From NCBI RefSeq assembly GCF_002927635.1, contig NZ_PRDS01000001.1:186001-250000 (forward strand): DNA of 64,000 bases, written 5' to 3'. Below the pieces are notes generated by a model, which worked only from the letters and a program-made list of their open reading frames with translations, had not been told where the DNA came from and did not search any database. Shown in pieces: positions 53,452 to 63,342 of this stretch (its first letter is position 1; every line of letters begins with the position of its first letter). The position numbers were made by a program, and so were the translations under genes. This stretch comes from Albidovulum inexpectatum. GTDB taxonomy: Bacteria; Pseudomonadota; Alphaproteobacteria; Rhodobacterales; Rhodobacteraceae.

Positions 53452-54839
53452 TTGCTCCTCCTGCCCCAGGGGCCTTCGGCGGTGTCGCGCCGCGTACGCT
53501 CCCACGGCCCGGGCGTTCGGATGGCCGCACTGTCGATCTGCCAGTCATGCCGGACGGGCATGTCGTCCATCCCCGGCTCTGCGCCGAACAGGGCGCGACG
53601 CGCGCCGGCCTTGTCGATCTGGTATTCGCGTTCCAGGTAATCGGCGACGAACTGCTTCTTGGCTTCGGGCCAATCGCGATAAAGCTGGTAGAACAGCTGC
53701 TTGTGGCAGATGAACAGCTGGCGCACATCCATCGGCGCAAGCTCGGCCAGGGCCATGTTCACCAGGTCCCGGTCCGGGCCCGGCCGCGCGCGCAGCGTAT
53801 AGAAATAGGCGGGATGCATGGCCGTGATGCGCGGCCGGGGGCCGCCGGTCTCGACCCAGCGCAGGATCGCGGCGAGCCCGTGAAACTCGGGCGGCAGCCT
53901 GTCACCCAGTTCGGCGGCCGCCTTTCGCAGTTCACGCCGCGACCCATGGCCGATATCCAGCCCCAGTTCCGCCGCGACGGACACGACGATGAAATCCATC
54001 TTCTGGCGCAGGATGGCCGCCGCATCGACGCCGCGCGCCTCGTGGATGGGCTCGACCAGGTGGTTGATGTCCAGAAGCCGGGCGATCTGGTTCCGGTCGC
54101 GCAGATCCTGCACATAGTCGACCGGCAATTCGCCCAGCTTCTCTTTCGGCCCTACCGAGATGACAAAGGGTTCGGCGACGTCGCGGAACAGGTACAGGCC
54201 ACCGAAATGCGCGGTCCAGAAATTGCCCTGCTCGAACGTGGTCGAGGTCAGCCGCAGGGGCGATCTGGTGACATCTCCGGCCTTTTCGGCCAACTGGATC
54301 ATCTGCGCGATCAGCACGTCATCGAACCACGCATCCGTTTCGGTGCGGAACCTTTCGACCAGGCGCGACAGTTTTTCCGCCTCGGCCAGATGATTGCCGG
54401 TCGTGTCGGCCAGCACGGTGATGCGCCGGATGTCGAACAGCCGCGCGGGGCTGTCGAGGGAATAGACGGTATTGTCCAGCTCCCCCGCCACGGCATCGCG
54501 CGCGGTCAGAGAGAAGAGCTGCGGCTCGTTTTCCTCGATGAAGCGGCGCAGGATCCCGCGCGAGGTCGAGAATTTGGCGTTCAGCAGCGGCGCGCGCTTC
54601 TGTTCGGTGGTCAGAAGGATGAACTGGCGGTTGCAGCCATCCGGGTTCAGATACAGGTGGTCGTCAAGTTCATCACCGATCTCGGGGCTGTAGCCCGAAA
54701 TGTCGATGTGAAACTCCTCCAGCGCCGTCTCGCGTCCGGTCAGGGCCTTCATCGCACGGCGATAGCGTTCGACCAGCGCGGGGCTGTCCACCCGCACCAG
54801 GTTGCCGAACATCAGGCCCTTTTCGATCAGGCGTTTCAA
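53448..54839 (-). CDS. uncharacterised soluble protein of the AAA+ cluster (DUF6638-like)
   Basis: A 463-residue soluble protein without signal peptide. The start appears to be TTG 54839, overlapping the AAA+ gene stop as TTGA, with GGAGG 8 bp upstream. EEFHIDISGYSPEIGDEL and LNPDGCNRQFILLT lie in the first 75 residues; the middle is helical; the C-terminus is low complexity and charged (ERTRRDTAEGPWGRRSK). I recall this family in Rhodobacterales as DUF6638, not sure. It has no enzymatic motif. Coupled translation with the AAA+ ATPase suggests a stoichiometric partner. Confidence 0.78.
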   Translation of the reverse strand: MKRLIEKGLMFGNLVRVDSPALVERYRRAMKALTGRETALEEFHIDISGYSPEIGDELDDHLYLNPDGCNRQFILLTTEQKRAPLLNAKFSTSRGILRRFIEENEPQLFSLTARDAVAGELDNTVYSLDSPARLFDIRRITVLADTTGNHLAEAEKLSRLVERFRTETDAWFDDVLIAQMIQLAEKAGDVTRSPLRLTSTTFEQGNFWTAHFGGLYLFRDVAEPFVISVGPKEKLGELPVDYVQDLRDRNQIARLLDINHLVEPIHEARGVDAAAILRQKMDFIVVSVAAELGLDIGHGSRRELRKAAAELGDRLPPEFHGLAAILRWVETGGPRPRITAMHPAYFYTLRARPGPDRDLVNMALAELAPMDVRQLFICHKQLFYQLYRDWPEAKKQFVADYLEREYQIDKAGARRALFGAEPGMDDMPVRHDWQIDSAAIRTPGPWERTRRDTAEGPWGRRSK

Positions 54840-56776
54840 CCTTTGGCCTCCAGGTACCGCCGCTTGGCCTCGTCCATCAGGCGCATCTCGCGCACGGCCT
54901 GTGCGATCGCGGCTTCGTCCGCCGTCTCGGCATAGCGGAACTCGCTGTCGGCATAGCGGTTGATTTCCTGCACGACCATGTCAACCGTGATCGGCCGACG
55001 AAGCTCCTCGATCATGGCCTTCTTGGTGTCATAGTCCTTGCGCAGGAACAGGTCGGGGTTCTCCATCCATTCGTCAGGCAGTTCGAAATCCATCGAACGG
55101 ACCTTCACGGCATCGGTGATGTTCTTGATTGCACGACCGGTGAAGCGCGGATCGGCTTCCTGGATCGCCTTCAGATAGGCACCCAGCTTGGCGATCGTGT
55201 CCAGTTCGCCCAGCTCCTCGCGCACGCGGTCAAAGACCTGCGCCAGGCGCGGCTCCAGAGGCCGGGAATGCCGCTCGAAGCTTTCGGCGACGGCGACGCG
55301 GATCTCCTGCGCGGCAAACAGCTCGTGATCGCCGATCGGGATCTGGTGGTTGCGCCCCAGAAGCAGGGCCAGGATGTCGATGTAATCCTCTCGCGTCTGC
55401 GGGCCATCGACCAGGAATCGTGCGCCGGCTCGCTGGCGCAGCGCATCGTCCACGTTCTCGGGGTGGTTCGAGAACATGCCGAACGTGCAATTGCCCCGCA
55501 CGACCGTGTTCGCGCCGGCAAAAGCCTCCATGAGAACGGCTGTGATCTCCTGCTGGCCGGCGCTGGACTGTCGGTCGCCGCGCTTGCCCGCGATCTGATC
55601 GATGTCGTCGATCGTGCCGAACCCGATCACGGCCGGGTCCATCACGTTGTGGATGAATGCCCGCGCGTTCTGCGCCGACTTGCCCTGATAGGAATCCACG
55701 TTGTCGATGGACAGGTTCTGGTATCGGAACGGATACCCGGCAACCGCGCAGTAGTCGTTCAACAGCCCGGCCATCATCTGGATCAGGGTCGTCTTGCCTG
55801 TGCCGGGCTTGCCATCCCCCATGAAGGTAAAGATGAACCCGCCAAGTTCGGCAAAGGGGTTCATGCGCCGGTCGAAATCATAGGCCATCATCATCTTGGC
55901 CAGCCGCATGGCCTGATACTTGGCGATATGGTTGCCGACGACCTCGTGGGGTTTCTTGAAGCTCATGACCAGCGCCGCGCCGCGCGCCTTTCGGGCCGGT
56001 TCGAACCCCGAGATCGGCAGATCGTCGGCCTCGACCCGGTAGTTGGCGGCGGTAAACGCCTCGAGCCGCGGGGCGGTTTCGGCCCGCTGGCGCACCTTGT
56101 CCATCAACTGCTCGGCAAATGCCAGGATCGTGGCGATCATCGTCGGCTCGTCCTGCGCGAAGGCGCCGATGTCCTGATCAAGTTCCCACAGGACGCCCTG
56201 CAGGGCCAGAAGCGCATTGTCGGTCAGCACTTCTTCGACGGGCCCGATCTCGATGGACGTCTCACCCGCCCGCTCGGACAGAAGAAACGCGGTCGCACTG
56301 GCAAAGACCCACAGGACAACCAGCGACTCAGCCGCCAGCAATTCGCGGAATTCCGACGCACGCGCATCCGGCAGACGGTTTTCCAGATTGGCCTTCTTCA
56401 GCTCGGTCAACCCGGTCCGATCGGCAAAGGTCTGGCCCATTGCCAGGGCAATCGCGATCGCCCGGCGCAGCGCATGCGCCGCTGCGGCCTGCGACGGCGA
56501 GATCAGGGGATCGCCGCCATCGGTCGCCCCGATCCGTTCAATCAGCCGGACACCCGCCGGCCGCACGGTCGAGCGGGTGACGAATCCGGGCGTGGTGGAC
56601 CGAAACCGCCGAGTCTGCGCACCGATCCCCGGCGACCGCTCGTCCGTCTCATGCGCCAGCTTCGGGCGTGCCAATCGCGGGGCATGATCGAACCCCATCA
56701 ACAGGTCATTGGCGGCCGGGTAATGGACGCGGATCGCCTCTTCCTTCAGTTCCATCTCGTTGCGCTCGGCGGTCAT
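54836..56776 (-). CDS. AAA+ ATPase of a conserved uncharacterised cluster
   Basis: A 646-residue protein. Residues 1-270 are a helical region with a hydrophobic patch near 150-166. The AAA+ module follows: Walker A GKPGTGKTT (322-330), an acidic Walker B-like FGTIDDIDQ (386-394, Asp-Asp rather than Asp-Glu), sensor 1 SNHP (436-439), and candidate arginine fingers in RQRAGARF (447-454). A helical lid and long C-terminal part end the chain. The pattern is that of single-ring remodelling ATPases rather than helicases. It sits between two uncharacterised soluble proteins. Confidence 0.85.
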   Translation of the reverse strand: MTAERNEMELKEEAIRVHYPAANDLLMGFDHAPRLARPKLAHETDERSPGIGAQTRRFRSTTPGFVTRSTVRPAGVRLIERIGATDGGDPLISPSQAAAAHALRRAIAIALAMGQTFADRTGLTELKKANLENRLPDARASEFRELLAAESLVVLWVFASATAFLLSERAGETSIEIGPVEEVLTDNALLALQGVLWELDQDIGAFAQDEPTMIATILAFAEQLMDKVRQRAETAPRLEAFTAANYRVEADDLPISGFEPARKARGAALVMSFKKPHEVVGNHIAKYQAMRLAKMMMAYDFDRRMNPFAELGGFIFTFMGDGKPGTGKTTLIQMMAGLLNDYCAVAGYPFRYQNLSIDNVDSYQGKSAQNARAFIHNVMDPAVIGFGTIDDIDQIAGKRGDRQSSAGQQEITAVLMEAFAGANTVVRGNCTFGMFSNHPENVDDALRQRAGARFLVDGPQTREDYIDILALLLGRNHQIPIGDHELFAAQEIRVAVAESFERHSRPLEPRLAQVFDRVREELGELDTIAKLGAYLKAIQEADPRFTGRAIKNITDAVKVRSMDFELPDEWMENPDLFLRKDYDTKKAMIEELRRPITVDMVVQEINRYADSEFRYAETADEAAIAQAVREMRLMDEAKRRYLEAKG

Positions 56777-56820
56777 CGTGACTCCGCTTTGATCCGTTTC
56801 ATTCCAGTTTGCGCCGGTGG

Positions 56821-57948
56821 CTAGCCATCCAGCACCGCACGTCCCGTCCGATCGACAACAAATTTGCGTATGCGGCGGAAAGACACAGGGTCCTTCTCGA
56901 CCAGGACCTGATAGGGCCGCTCGGGCAGGATCATGAACTGCCGCGTGCGGGTCGCGCCACTTTCCCCAGCCGCACCGCCATGCGGGTCCAGCCGGAACAC
57001 CTGGCGCTCGACCGAGGAAAACCAGCCCTTCTCGACTTCGCTGCGTTCGGCCTCGAGATCCTCGATCGTCCAGAACAGCGCCCAGTCCTCGCCCGACGGC
57101 GCGCGCGCCTCTTCGAGGATCTCGCGAATGGGACCTGTCTGCAACGTGAAGGCCTGAGAATACATCGGGCCCAGATGGATGCGCCGCAAGTGCTTTGGGT
57201 GAAGATCCTCGAAGTCACCATCGAAACCGCGCGCGATGGTGATCAGCTTCAATCCGCCCACCGACTGGGCCAGAAGATGCGCCTGCACCGCGGGCCAGCG
57301 TGTTTCGTCCAGAGGCAGCGCCTTGCGCCCCGAATCCTCGACCCGCATCGTGTACAGGACCGGCAGGTTGCGCTGGCTGTCATAGACCGCCCAGTGCACC
57401 AGGTATTCCCGCCGCCCGCCGGCCAGATCCCGCATCCAGACGGCACGGGGATGCACCTGCGCAAAGAACAGCCCGCCCCGCGCCAGGGCCTCGTAATACA
57501 GCCGTTGCGACATTGCATATTGCAGCCGGGTCGGCACGCGGCGTTCGGACAGGATCTGCCGGATCATCCGATCCTTCAGCTCGTCCGGGCCGGGCATCGT
57601 CTCCAGATGCGCGGCCGCCTGCGCGGCATCGTTGGCCATCGTGACCAGTTCCTGAAAGATCGGAAATCCGCTTTCGTGCAGGTCGATCGTCAGATGCTTC
57701 TGTCCGACACCGTCAAGCCGGCCGGACACCAGGTATTTCAGGCTCAGCGCATCGAACGTGGCCGCGATGCGCGTCAGGTGGTCCTGGATCGCCTCGGCTT
57801 CGGCGGGCGCGAAGACGCCGTCACGCTGCAGCCGGTCCACGACGGCCACAAGGCGGTCGATGATGCCGGCGAACTTGGCGAAATAGCGCCGCGCCGCGAT
57901 ATCGTCATCCAGCGCCTTGTGGTCCGTTGTCAGATCCAGCTCGGACAC
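56821..57948 (-). CDS. uncharacterised protein of the AAA+ cluster (DUF6384-like)
   Basis: A 375-residue soluble protein. The start is GTG 57948, directly abutting the stop of the coiled-coil gene (TAG-GTG). The N-terminal half is helical (DDIAARRYFAKFAGIIDRLV and on to about 180). The C-terminal half is mixed, with YLVHWAVYDSQRNLPVLYTMRVED-like beta strands (abridged) and a basic end (FRRIRKFVVDRTGRAVLDG). No known catalytic motif. I recall a family name DUF6384 for such neighbours but cannot confirm it. The strict order in the operon argues for a complex with the coiled-coil protein. Confidence 0.76.
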   Translation of the reverse strand: MSELDLTTDHKALDDDIAARRYFAKFAGIIDRLVAVVDRLQRDGVFAPAEAEAIQDHLTRIAATFDALSLKYLVSGRLDGVGQKHLTIDLHESGFPIFQELVTMANDAAQAAAHLETMPGPDELKDRMIRQILSERRVPTRLQYAMSQRLYYEALARGGLFFAQVHPRAVWMRDLAGGRREYLVHWAVYDSQRNLPVLYTMRVEDSGRKALPLDETRWPAVQAHLLAQSVGGLKLITIARGFDGDFEDLHPKHLRRIHLGPMYSQAFTLQTGPIREILEEARAPSGEDWALFWTIEDLEAERSEVEKGWFSSVERQVFRLDPHGGAAGESGATRTRQFMILPERPYQVLVEKDPVSFRRIRKFVVDRTGRAVLDG

Positions 57949-59025
57949 CTAGCCACCATACAGGTTCTTGTCGTGCTTCTCGACGATCGCGGCAAAGCGG
58001 CGGGCAAAGCGTTCGTCCGCCTTCGCCTTCTCTTCCAGCACCTTGCGCGCGAAGACCATCTGATCCTCATGCGCCTCCAGCATCTCGGCCATGCGGCGGT
58101 TGGTGGCCGCGCCGATGCCGGCCATGGCGGCCTGGGCCTCCTGGTCGGTCTTGACGCCGATCTCGTTGATGCGGTGGGCGACATCCTGCTGCTGCGCCGT
58201 CTTCAGCGACTTGGTCAGCGCATCATACAGGACCACACGCTGGCGCGTATCTGTCTGCAGCTTGTTGATCAGCACCATCTGCGTGGCCGCCTGGTTCTGA
58301 AGGCTGTCCACCCAGGTCTTGCCCTTCTCGATATAGCGTTCGAGCGTCTGCGAACGGGCCAGCTTGACCTGTTCATCCTGCACCAGCGCATTGTAGCGCC
58401 GGTTCAATTCGGCCAGCTTCGTCTCCAGCTGAGTGCGCCGGGTCGCGTCCTGTTCGACGCTGATTTCGTTTTCCAGCTTGATGATCTCGGGGTCCAGCGC
58501 CTTGATCTCGGCGCGCAGGGCCTCGAGCTCGGCCACGGTGGCCTCGCGGTCGGCCAGCGTCTCGGTCAGATTGGCCTCGACACGTGCCTTGTGTTCCTCC
58601 AGCACCGCCAGCTGATTTTCCAGAAGCCTGACGATCGTGTCGGACTTGGCGATCAGATCCTGCAGCTTGTCGTCGATCGAGGCCGCGCGCAGGCGCTCCT
58701 GCCGCATCGCCTCGGACTTGGCGGGGGCAAAGATGCCGACGAACTTTTCCCATCCCGTCTTGGAACGAAGCTGCTCGAAATCGCGCGAGAATCCCGCGGT
58801 CACGTCGTCCAGCCCCATGATCAACTCGGCGATGTTGGCATTCATCATCTCGGCATGGGCATGCACATCGTCCAGCGTGGCGTTTTCGATATCGATCGAC
58901 AGGTCCTCACCCGTCTTGATCTTTTCACGCGCCGTCTCGACCCAGCTTGTCAGCTCCGAGATCCGGGCCTGAGTCTGGGCAACCTGTTCCTGGCTCTCGC
59001 GGATCCGGGTTTCGAAGTCTGACAT
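57949..59025 (-). CDS. coiled-coil protein, first gene of the AAA+ cluster
   Basis: A 358-residue protein that is nearly all heptad-rich helix. There are N-terminal coils (1-60), a short break with GWEKFVGIFAPAKSEA (about 95-110), then long coils (115-235) and a C-terminal helical tail ending KHDKNLYGG. It is loosely like TelA-type toxic-anion resistance proteins or proteins annotated as microtubule-binding, but no specific motif decides. No signal peptide or TM. An AGGGATG ribosome site precedes the ATG. As first gene it may be the scaffold or filament on which the ATPase acts. Confidence 0.8.
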   Translation of the reverse strand: MSDFETRIRESQEQVAQTQARISELTSWVETAREKIKTGEDLSIDIENATLDDVHAHAEMMNANIAELIMGLDDVTAGFSRDFEQLRSKTGWEKFVGIFAPAKSEAMRQERLRAASIDDKLQDLIAKSDTIVRLLENQLAVLEEHKARVEANLTETLADREATVAELEALRAEIKALDPEIIKLENEISVEQDATRRTQLETKLAELNRRYNALVQDEQVKLARSQTLERYIEKGKTWVDSLQNQAATQMVLINKLQTDTRQRVVLYDALTKSLKTAQQQDVAHRINEIGVKTDQEAQAAMAGIGAATNRRMAEMLEAHEDQMVFARKVLEEKAKADERFARRFAAIVEKHDKNLYGG

Positions 59026-59104
59026 GAAACATCCCTATGTTAACAGTATTCACAATATGGGAACGGCGAGCGCCCTCGTCCAGCCCCATGACTTGCAGAC
59101 TTTA

Positions 59105-59144
59105 TGACAAAAGCGGTTGGGCGCGTCACCCATGAAGTGAGCGC
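59105..59144 (-). terminator. probable terminator after panC
   Basis: On the minus strand GCGC-TCAC, loop TTCATGG, GTGA-(C)-GCGC forms an 8-bp stem with one bulge (59144-59121). CTTTTGTC follows (to about 59105). It separates the panBC unit from the AAA+ cluster, so the cluster should have its own promoter in 59026-59104. Confidence 0.5.
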
Positions 59145-59176
59145 GGCGCGACTTGCGGCGGGCCTGAAGGTCCGCG

Positions 59177-60025
59177 TCAAAGAGGAACGGCGATATTGTC
59201 GATCAGCCGCACATCGCCCAGCATCGCGGCGGCCAGCAGGCGCGCGGGTCTGTCCGTCAGCGCATCCAGCGGCTGCAGGGTCTCGGCATCGCGCAGATCG
59301 AGATAGTCGATCGATGAAAAACCCGCCTTCAGAATTTCCCTGCGCGCCTGTCCCAGCGCGTCGGCGACCGGCGCACCGTCTGCAATGGTCCGCGCCGCCT
59401 GCACCATCTGGGCATAAAGCACCGGCGCAATACGCCGTTCGTCGGGTGTCAGGCGCACATTGCGCGAGGACATGGCCAGGCCGTCTGCCTCGCGGATCGT
59501 GGGGCAACCGATGATCTTGACGGGGATGTTCAGATCCCGCGCCAACCGCCGGACCACCTGAAGCTGCTGCCAGTCCTTTTCGCCAAAGAAGGCCCGGCCT
59601 GCCTGCGTCATGCCGAACAGCTTGGTCACCACCGTCGCGACGCCGTCGAAATGGCCGGGGCGGAACTGCCCCTCCATCGGCTCGGAGACACCCGCGACCG
59701 AAACCTTCGAGGCAAAGCCTTCGGGATAGACCTCGTCGGGTCCGGGCGCGAACATCACGTCCACGCCCTCGGCGTCCAGCAGGGCAAGGTCACGCTCCTC
59801 GTCGCGCGGGTACTTGGCCAGGTCGTCGGGGTTGTTGAACTGCATCGGGTTGACGAAAACCGTCACGATCACCCGGTCCGACTGGGCCCGCGCGGCACGG
59901 GCCAGGCTGAGATGGCCGTCATGCAAGGCACCCATCGTCGGCACCACGCCCACAAGCGCACCCGCTCGCTTCCAGCCGGCCACCTTGTCGCGCAGCTCGG
60001 CCGCAGTCCGGATGATCTGCGTCAT
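59177..60025 (-). CDS. panC: pantothenate synthetase
   Basis: A 282-residue ligase joining pantoate and beta-alanine with [17 protein letters not shown] carries the HIGH-like nucleotide motif. [24 protein letters not shown] and SSRNVRL are conserved active-site stretches. It overlaps panB by ATGA, giving the usual panBC order for coenzyme A synthesis. Confidence 0.95.
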   Translation of the reverse strand: MTQIIRTAAELRDKVAGWKRAGALVGVVPTMGALHDGHLSLARAARAQSDRVIVTVFVNPMQFNNPDDLAKYPRDEERDLALLDAEGVDVMFAPGPDEVYPEGFASKVSVAGVSEPMEGQFRPGHFDGVATVVTKLFGMTQAGRAFFGEKDWQQLQVVRRLARDLNIPVKIIGCPTIREADGLAMSSRNVRLTPDERRIAPVLYAQMVQAARTIADGAPVADALGQARREILKAGFSSIDYLDLRDAETLQPLDALTDRPARLLAAAMLGDVRLIDNIAVPL

Positions 60026-60846
60026 TTGCCGCGCCCCTCGCCAAAGACATGGTCGGGGCCCGGGAAGGCGCGCGATCGCACGTCGCGGGCATAGGCCGAA
60101 ATCGCCTCTTCCGCAGCCTTGCCCAACTCGGCATAGCGCTTGACGAATTTCGGATGGAAATCGGCGAACAGCCCCAGCATGTCATCGACGACCAGAACCT
60201 GGCCGTCGCATTCGGCCGAAGCCCCGATGCCGATGGTGGGTATGTCGATCGCGCGCGTGATCTCGTTTGCAAGGCTCTCGGTCACCTTTTCAAGCACCAC
60301 CGAAAAGGCCCCGGCTTCGGCCACGGCGCGGGCGTCGGCCATGATCCGGGCCGCGTCCTTGCCCCGCCCCTGCACGCGATAGCCGCCAAGCGTGTTCACC
60401 GATTGCGGGGTCAGTCCGACATGGGCCATCACCGGGATGCCACGCTGGACGAGGAATTCAATCGTGTCCGCCATGTGGGCGCCACCCTCCAGCTTGACGG
60501 CCGAGGCCCCGGTTTCGGCCATCAACCGCGCCGCATTGCGGAAGGCCTGCTCGCGGCTTTCCTCATAAGACCCAAAGGGCATGTCGATGACCATCATCGC
60601 ACGTCGCAGGCCGCGCGCCACGGCCTTGCCGTGAAGGATCATCATCTCCATCGTCACGCCAAGCGTCGACTCCAGGCCATGAACGACCATCCCGACGCTG
60701 TCGCCAACCAGAACGATGTCGCAATGCGCATCGACCAGGCGCGCGATCGGCGTGGAATAGGCCGTCAGCACGACCAGAGGCGTGCCCCCCTTGCGCGCCC
60801 GTATGTCGGATGGAACGGGACGTCGGGTTTCGTTGGTCGCACTCAT
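60022..60846 (-). CDS. panB: 3-methyl-2-oxobutanoate hydroxymethyltransferase
   Basis: A 274-residue TIM-barrel enzyme making ketopantoate from ketoisovalerate and methylene-tetrahydrofolate. [23 protein letters not shown] (metal ligand Asp), VKLEGG and [14 protein letters not shown] are family signatures. ATG 60846 has GGAGG upstream; a longer frame adds 17 residues without support. It is coupled to panC. Confidence 0.95.
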   Translation of the reverse strand: MSATNETRRPVPSDIRARKGGTPLVVLTAYSTPIARLVDAHCDIVLVGDSVGMVVHGLESTLGVTMEMMILHGKAVARGLRRAMMVIDMPFGSYEESREQAFRNAARLMAETGASAVKLEGGAHMADTIEFLVQRGIPVMAHVGLTPQSVNTLGGYRVQGRGKDAARIMADARAVAEAGAFSVVLEKVTESLANEITRAIDIPTIGIGASAECDGQVLVVDDMLGLFADFHPKFVKRYAELGKAAEEAISAYARDVRSRAFPGPDHVFGEGRGK

Positions 60847-60933
60847 CGCGCTGCCTCCGCTGGAACTTGCGCGCGGACTATAGCTGCGCCGCAGCACCCT
60901 TTCCAGCCCGTCCGCGCGCGACGCGGCGGCGCG

Positions 60934-61758
60934 TCATTCCAGCCGGGTCAGCACACCATCGGGATCGGGCGGCATGCCGTCGGCCGCGACGATGTCGGTC
61001 GCGCCATAGATCGTCTCGGGAGAGATGATCTTGGGAGGCAGTTCCACCCCCCTGGGACTGAGCGCCGGCCCCAGCAGTCGCAAGGATTCTTCGGCGCTGC
61101 GGACATAGACCGTGGTCGGAATATCGACCAGGTCGTAGAGATGGATGATGTCGTGATTGAACAGACGAATGCAGCCTGCCGATCCCGAATTTCCGATCGA
61201 TTCCAGATCGTTCGTTCCATGGATGCGATAATGCGTGTCACGCTTGCCGCGATACAGGTACAAGGCCCGCGCGCCAAGCGGGCTGGCAGGGCCGCCGGGG
61301 ATGCCCCGGGCAAAGGGGCCATAGACCTCGGGCTGGGTGCGCAGCATGTTGGCAGTGGGCTGCCAGCCGGGCCATTCCTTCTTGGCCCGCACGACGGTCG
61401 TCGATCTCAGAGACAGGCCCGCGCGGCCGACCGCGATCGGATAGCGCCACGCCGTTCCATCGTCCAGGACGTAGTAGAGGAACTTGGCATGTGGATCGAT
61501 GACGATCGAATGCGCGGGATCCCCACCTTCATAGATGAAACGCTGGCGCCGGTTGGGCCATTGCAGGTATTGCGGCGGGACCGGGGGAATGATGTGCCCC
61601 CCATCCTCGATCAGGCCATAGCCCTCGACCGGCTGGAAACCGAAACGGGTCACGTCATCGAGCGGTTCGGGTGCCTCCATGGGCCGCGCACAAGCCGACG
61701 CCAACGCCGCGCATGACAGCGCCAGAAAGTGTCTGCGACCGGATCGTGTCGTGGCCAT
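60934..61758 (-). CDS. L,D-transpeptidase (YkuD/ErfK family), probable lipoprotein
   Basis: A 274-residue peptidoglycan cross-linking or lipoprotein-attaching enzyme. The N-terminus has twin Arg (GRRHFLAL) and a lipobox-like LASAC, so it may be a Tat-exported lipoprotein. The catalytic signature is YRIHGTND, then SIGNSGSAGCIRLFNHD with the nucleophile Cys. IDPHAKFLYYVLDDGTAWRYPIAVG is the domain start (abridged). It lies 87 bp downstream of the panB start on the same strand as panBC. Confidence 0.9.
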   Translation of the reverse strand: MATTRSGRRHFLALSCAALASACARPMEAPEPLDDVTRFGFQPVEGYGLIEDGGHIIPPVPPQYLQWPNRRQRFIYEGGDPAHSIVIDPHAKFLYYVLDDGTAWRYPIAVGRAGLSLRSTTVVRAKKEWPGWQPTANMLRTQPEVYGPFARGIPGGPASPLGARALYLYRGKRDTHYRIHGTNDLESIGNSGSAGCIRLFNHDIIHLYDLVDIPTTVYVRSAEESLRLLGPALSPRGVELPPKIISPETIYGATDIVAADGMPPDPDGVLTRLE

Positions 61759-61866
61759 TTTCCCCCCGCGGCTGGTTCTTCCCCAGCCCTAGCACGGCTG
61801 GACCACCATGCAAGCGCGCAGATGACGTGGACGCGGCATCGTTGCGGCAATGCCGCGCCCAGAACG

Positions 61867-63066
61867 TCAGAGGATGTTGTATTCCGGCCCGTAAGGATAA
61901 CCCGTCACGTTTTCGGCCCCATCATCCGTGATGATCAGGATATCGTGTTCGCGATATCCGCCCGCGCCGGGCTGGCCTTCGGGGATGGTCAGCATCGGCT
62001 CCATCGACACGACCATGCCGGGCTCCAGAACCGTGTCGATATCCTCGCGCAGCTCCAGACCGCCTTCGCGCCCGTAATAGTGGCTGAGGATTCCAAAGGA
62101 ATGGCCATAACCGAAGGTCCGGTATTGCAAGAGGTCACGTTCCGCCAGGAACGCATTCAGACGCGCCGTGACTTCGGAACAGCCGATGCCCGGACGCAGC
62201 AGGCTGATCCCGTATTCGTGCGTCGCCACGTTCTGTTGCCAGATGCGCAGCGAAGCGGCGTCTGGCTGGCCCAGGAACATCGTGCGCTCCAACGCCGTGT
62301 AATAGCCCGAGATCATCGGAAAGCAGTTCAATGACAGGATGTCGCCGCGCCCCAGCCGCCGGGACGTGACCGGGTTGTGCGCGCCATCGGTATTGATCCC
62401 CGACTGGAACCAGACCCAGGTGTCGCGATACTCGGCCTGCGGAAACCGGCGGGCGATCTCCAGTTCCATGGCATCGCGCCCCGCCATGGCCACGTCCAGT
62501 TCGCGCGCGCCTTCGACGATCGCGTCGCGCATCGCATGACCGCCATGATCGGCCACTGCGGCACCCTGTCGGATCAGTTCGATCTCGGCGGCAGACTTGC
62601 GCATCCTCTGTCGCATGGTCGGACCCGAGAGATCCACCTTGCGCGAGGGAGACAGAAAGCTCTCCAGCCGCTCGGATTGCGCAAGCGTCAGGTGATCGGC
62701 CTCAAAGCCGATCGCGCGGCCCGTTCCGGCGACATGCGCGACCGCGCGCCAGAAATTGTCCCGTTTCCAGTCCGTGTAGGTCAGGGCATCGCCGTAGCTG
62801 CGACGCCAGGGCTGACCCGCATCGATACCCGCGGCGATCGTCACCGCCTGCGTTGCGGTCACGACCAGCGCATAGGGCCGCCCGAATGCGCAATACAGAA
62901 AGCCCGAATAATAGGCCACGTTGTGCATCGAGGTAAGCACCGCCGCCTCGACACCCTGCGCATCCATGATGGCGCGCAACCCGCCAAGGCGGTTTTCGTA
63001 TTCCTCGGGCGCAAAGGGCAGCACCTTTTCACCCTGATGAAAGCGATAGAATTCTGGACGTTCCAT
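61867..63066 (-). CDS. creatinase (creatine amidinohydrolase)
   Basis: A 399-residue pita-bread-fold hydrolase converting creatine to sarcosine and urea. From memory of Pseudomonas putida creatinase it matches along its length: NVAYYSGFLYCAFGRPYALVV, GIDAGQPWRRSYGD, WFQSGINTDGAHNPVT with the catalytic His, ILSLNCFPMISGYYTALERT and FGYGHSFGILSHYYGRE (each abridged). M24 metal ligands are absent in creatinases, as expected. No sarcosine oxidase or creatininase is nearby. It is divergent from the P1 peptidase. Confidence 0.88.
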   Translation of the reverse strand: MERPEFYRFHQGEKVLPFAPEEYENRLGGLRAIMDAQGVEAAVLTSMHNVAYYSGFLYCAFGRPYALVVTATQAVTIAAGIDAGQPWRRSYGDALTYTDWKRDNFWRAVAHVAGTGRAIGFEADHLTLAQSERLESFLSPSRKVDLSGPTMRQRMRKSAAEIELIRQGAAVADHGGHAMRDAIVEGARELDVAMAGRDAMELEIARRFPQAEYRDTWVWFQSGINTDGAHNPVTSRRLGRGDILSLNCFPMISGYYTALERTMFLGQPDAASLRIWQQNVATHEYGISLLRPGIGCSEVTARLNAFLAERDLLQYRTFGYGHSFGILSHYYGREGGLELREDIDTVLEPGMVVSMEPMLTIPEGQPGAGGYREHDILIITDDGAENVTGYPYGPEYNIL

Positions 63067-63087
63067 CCGTCAGACCTCATGTCTCGA

Positions 63088-63104
63088 GGCCCGATCGCCG
63101 GGCC
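63088..63104. promoter_or_regulatory. hairpin in the leader of the creatinase gene
   Basis: GGCCCG-ATCGC-CGGGCC is a perfect 6-bp stem 22-38 nt upstream of the creatinase ATG. It lies in the 276-bp divergent region (63067-63342), which otherwise shows no gene or clear promoter. Confidence 0.35.
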
Positions 63105-63342
63105 CCGCAAGGTCCCGGCGTACAGGACGGTTGCGGAGCCATCATCAAGGCCCCGCGGGCTGGGGACTGGCCGTGGCATGGCGGCCGTGGATCCCTGCGG
63201 CGACGCCATCGCCGCAACCCACCGTGACGATTGCACCCAAGGGCCCCACCGGTCTGGTCAGAAAGCGACACGGGCGAAACGATTGCGCAGGCCCGCCGCG
63301 CGGCCTAGCCTGACGGTGCAGCCGTCAAGGAAAGTGGTCACG

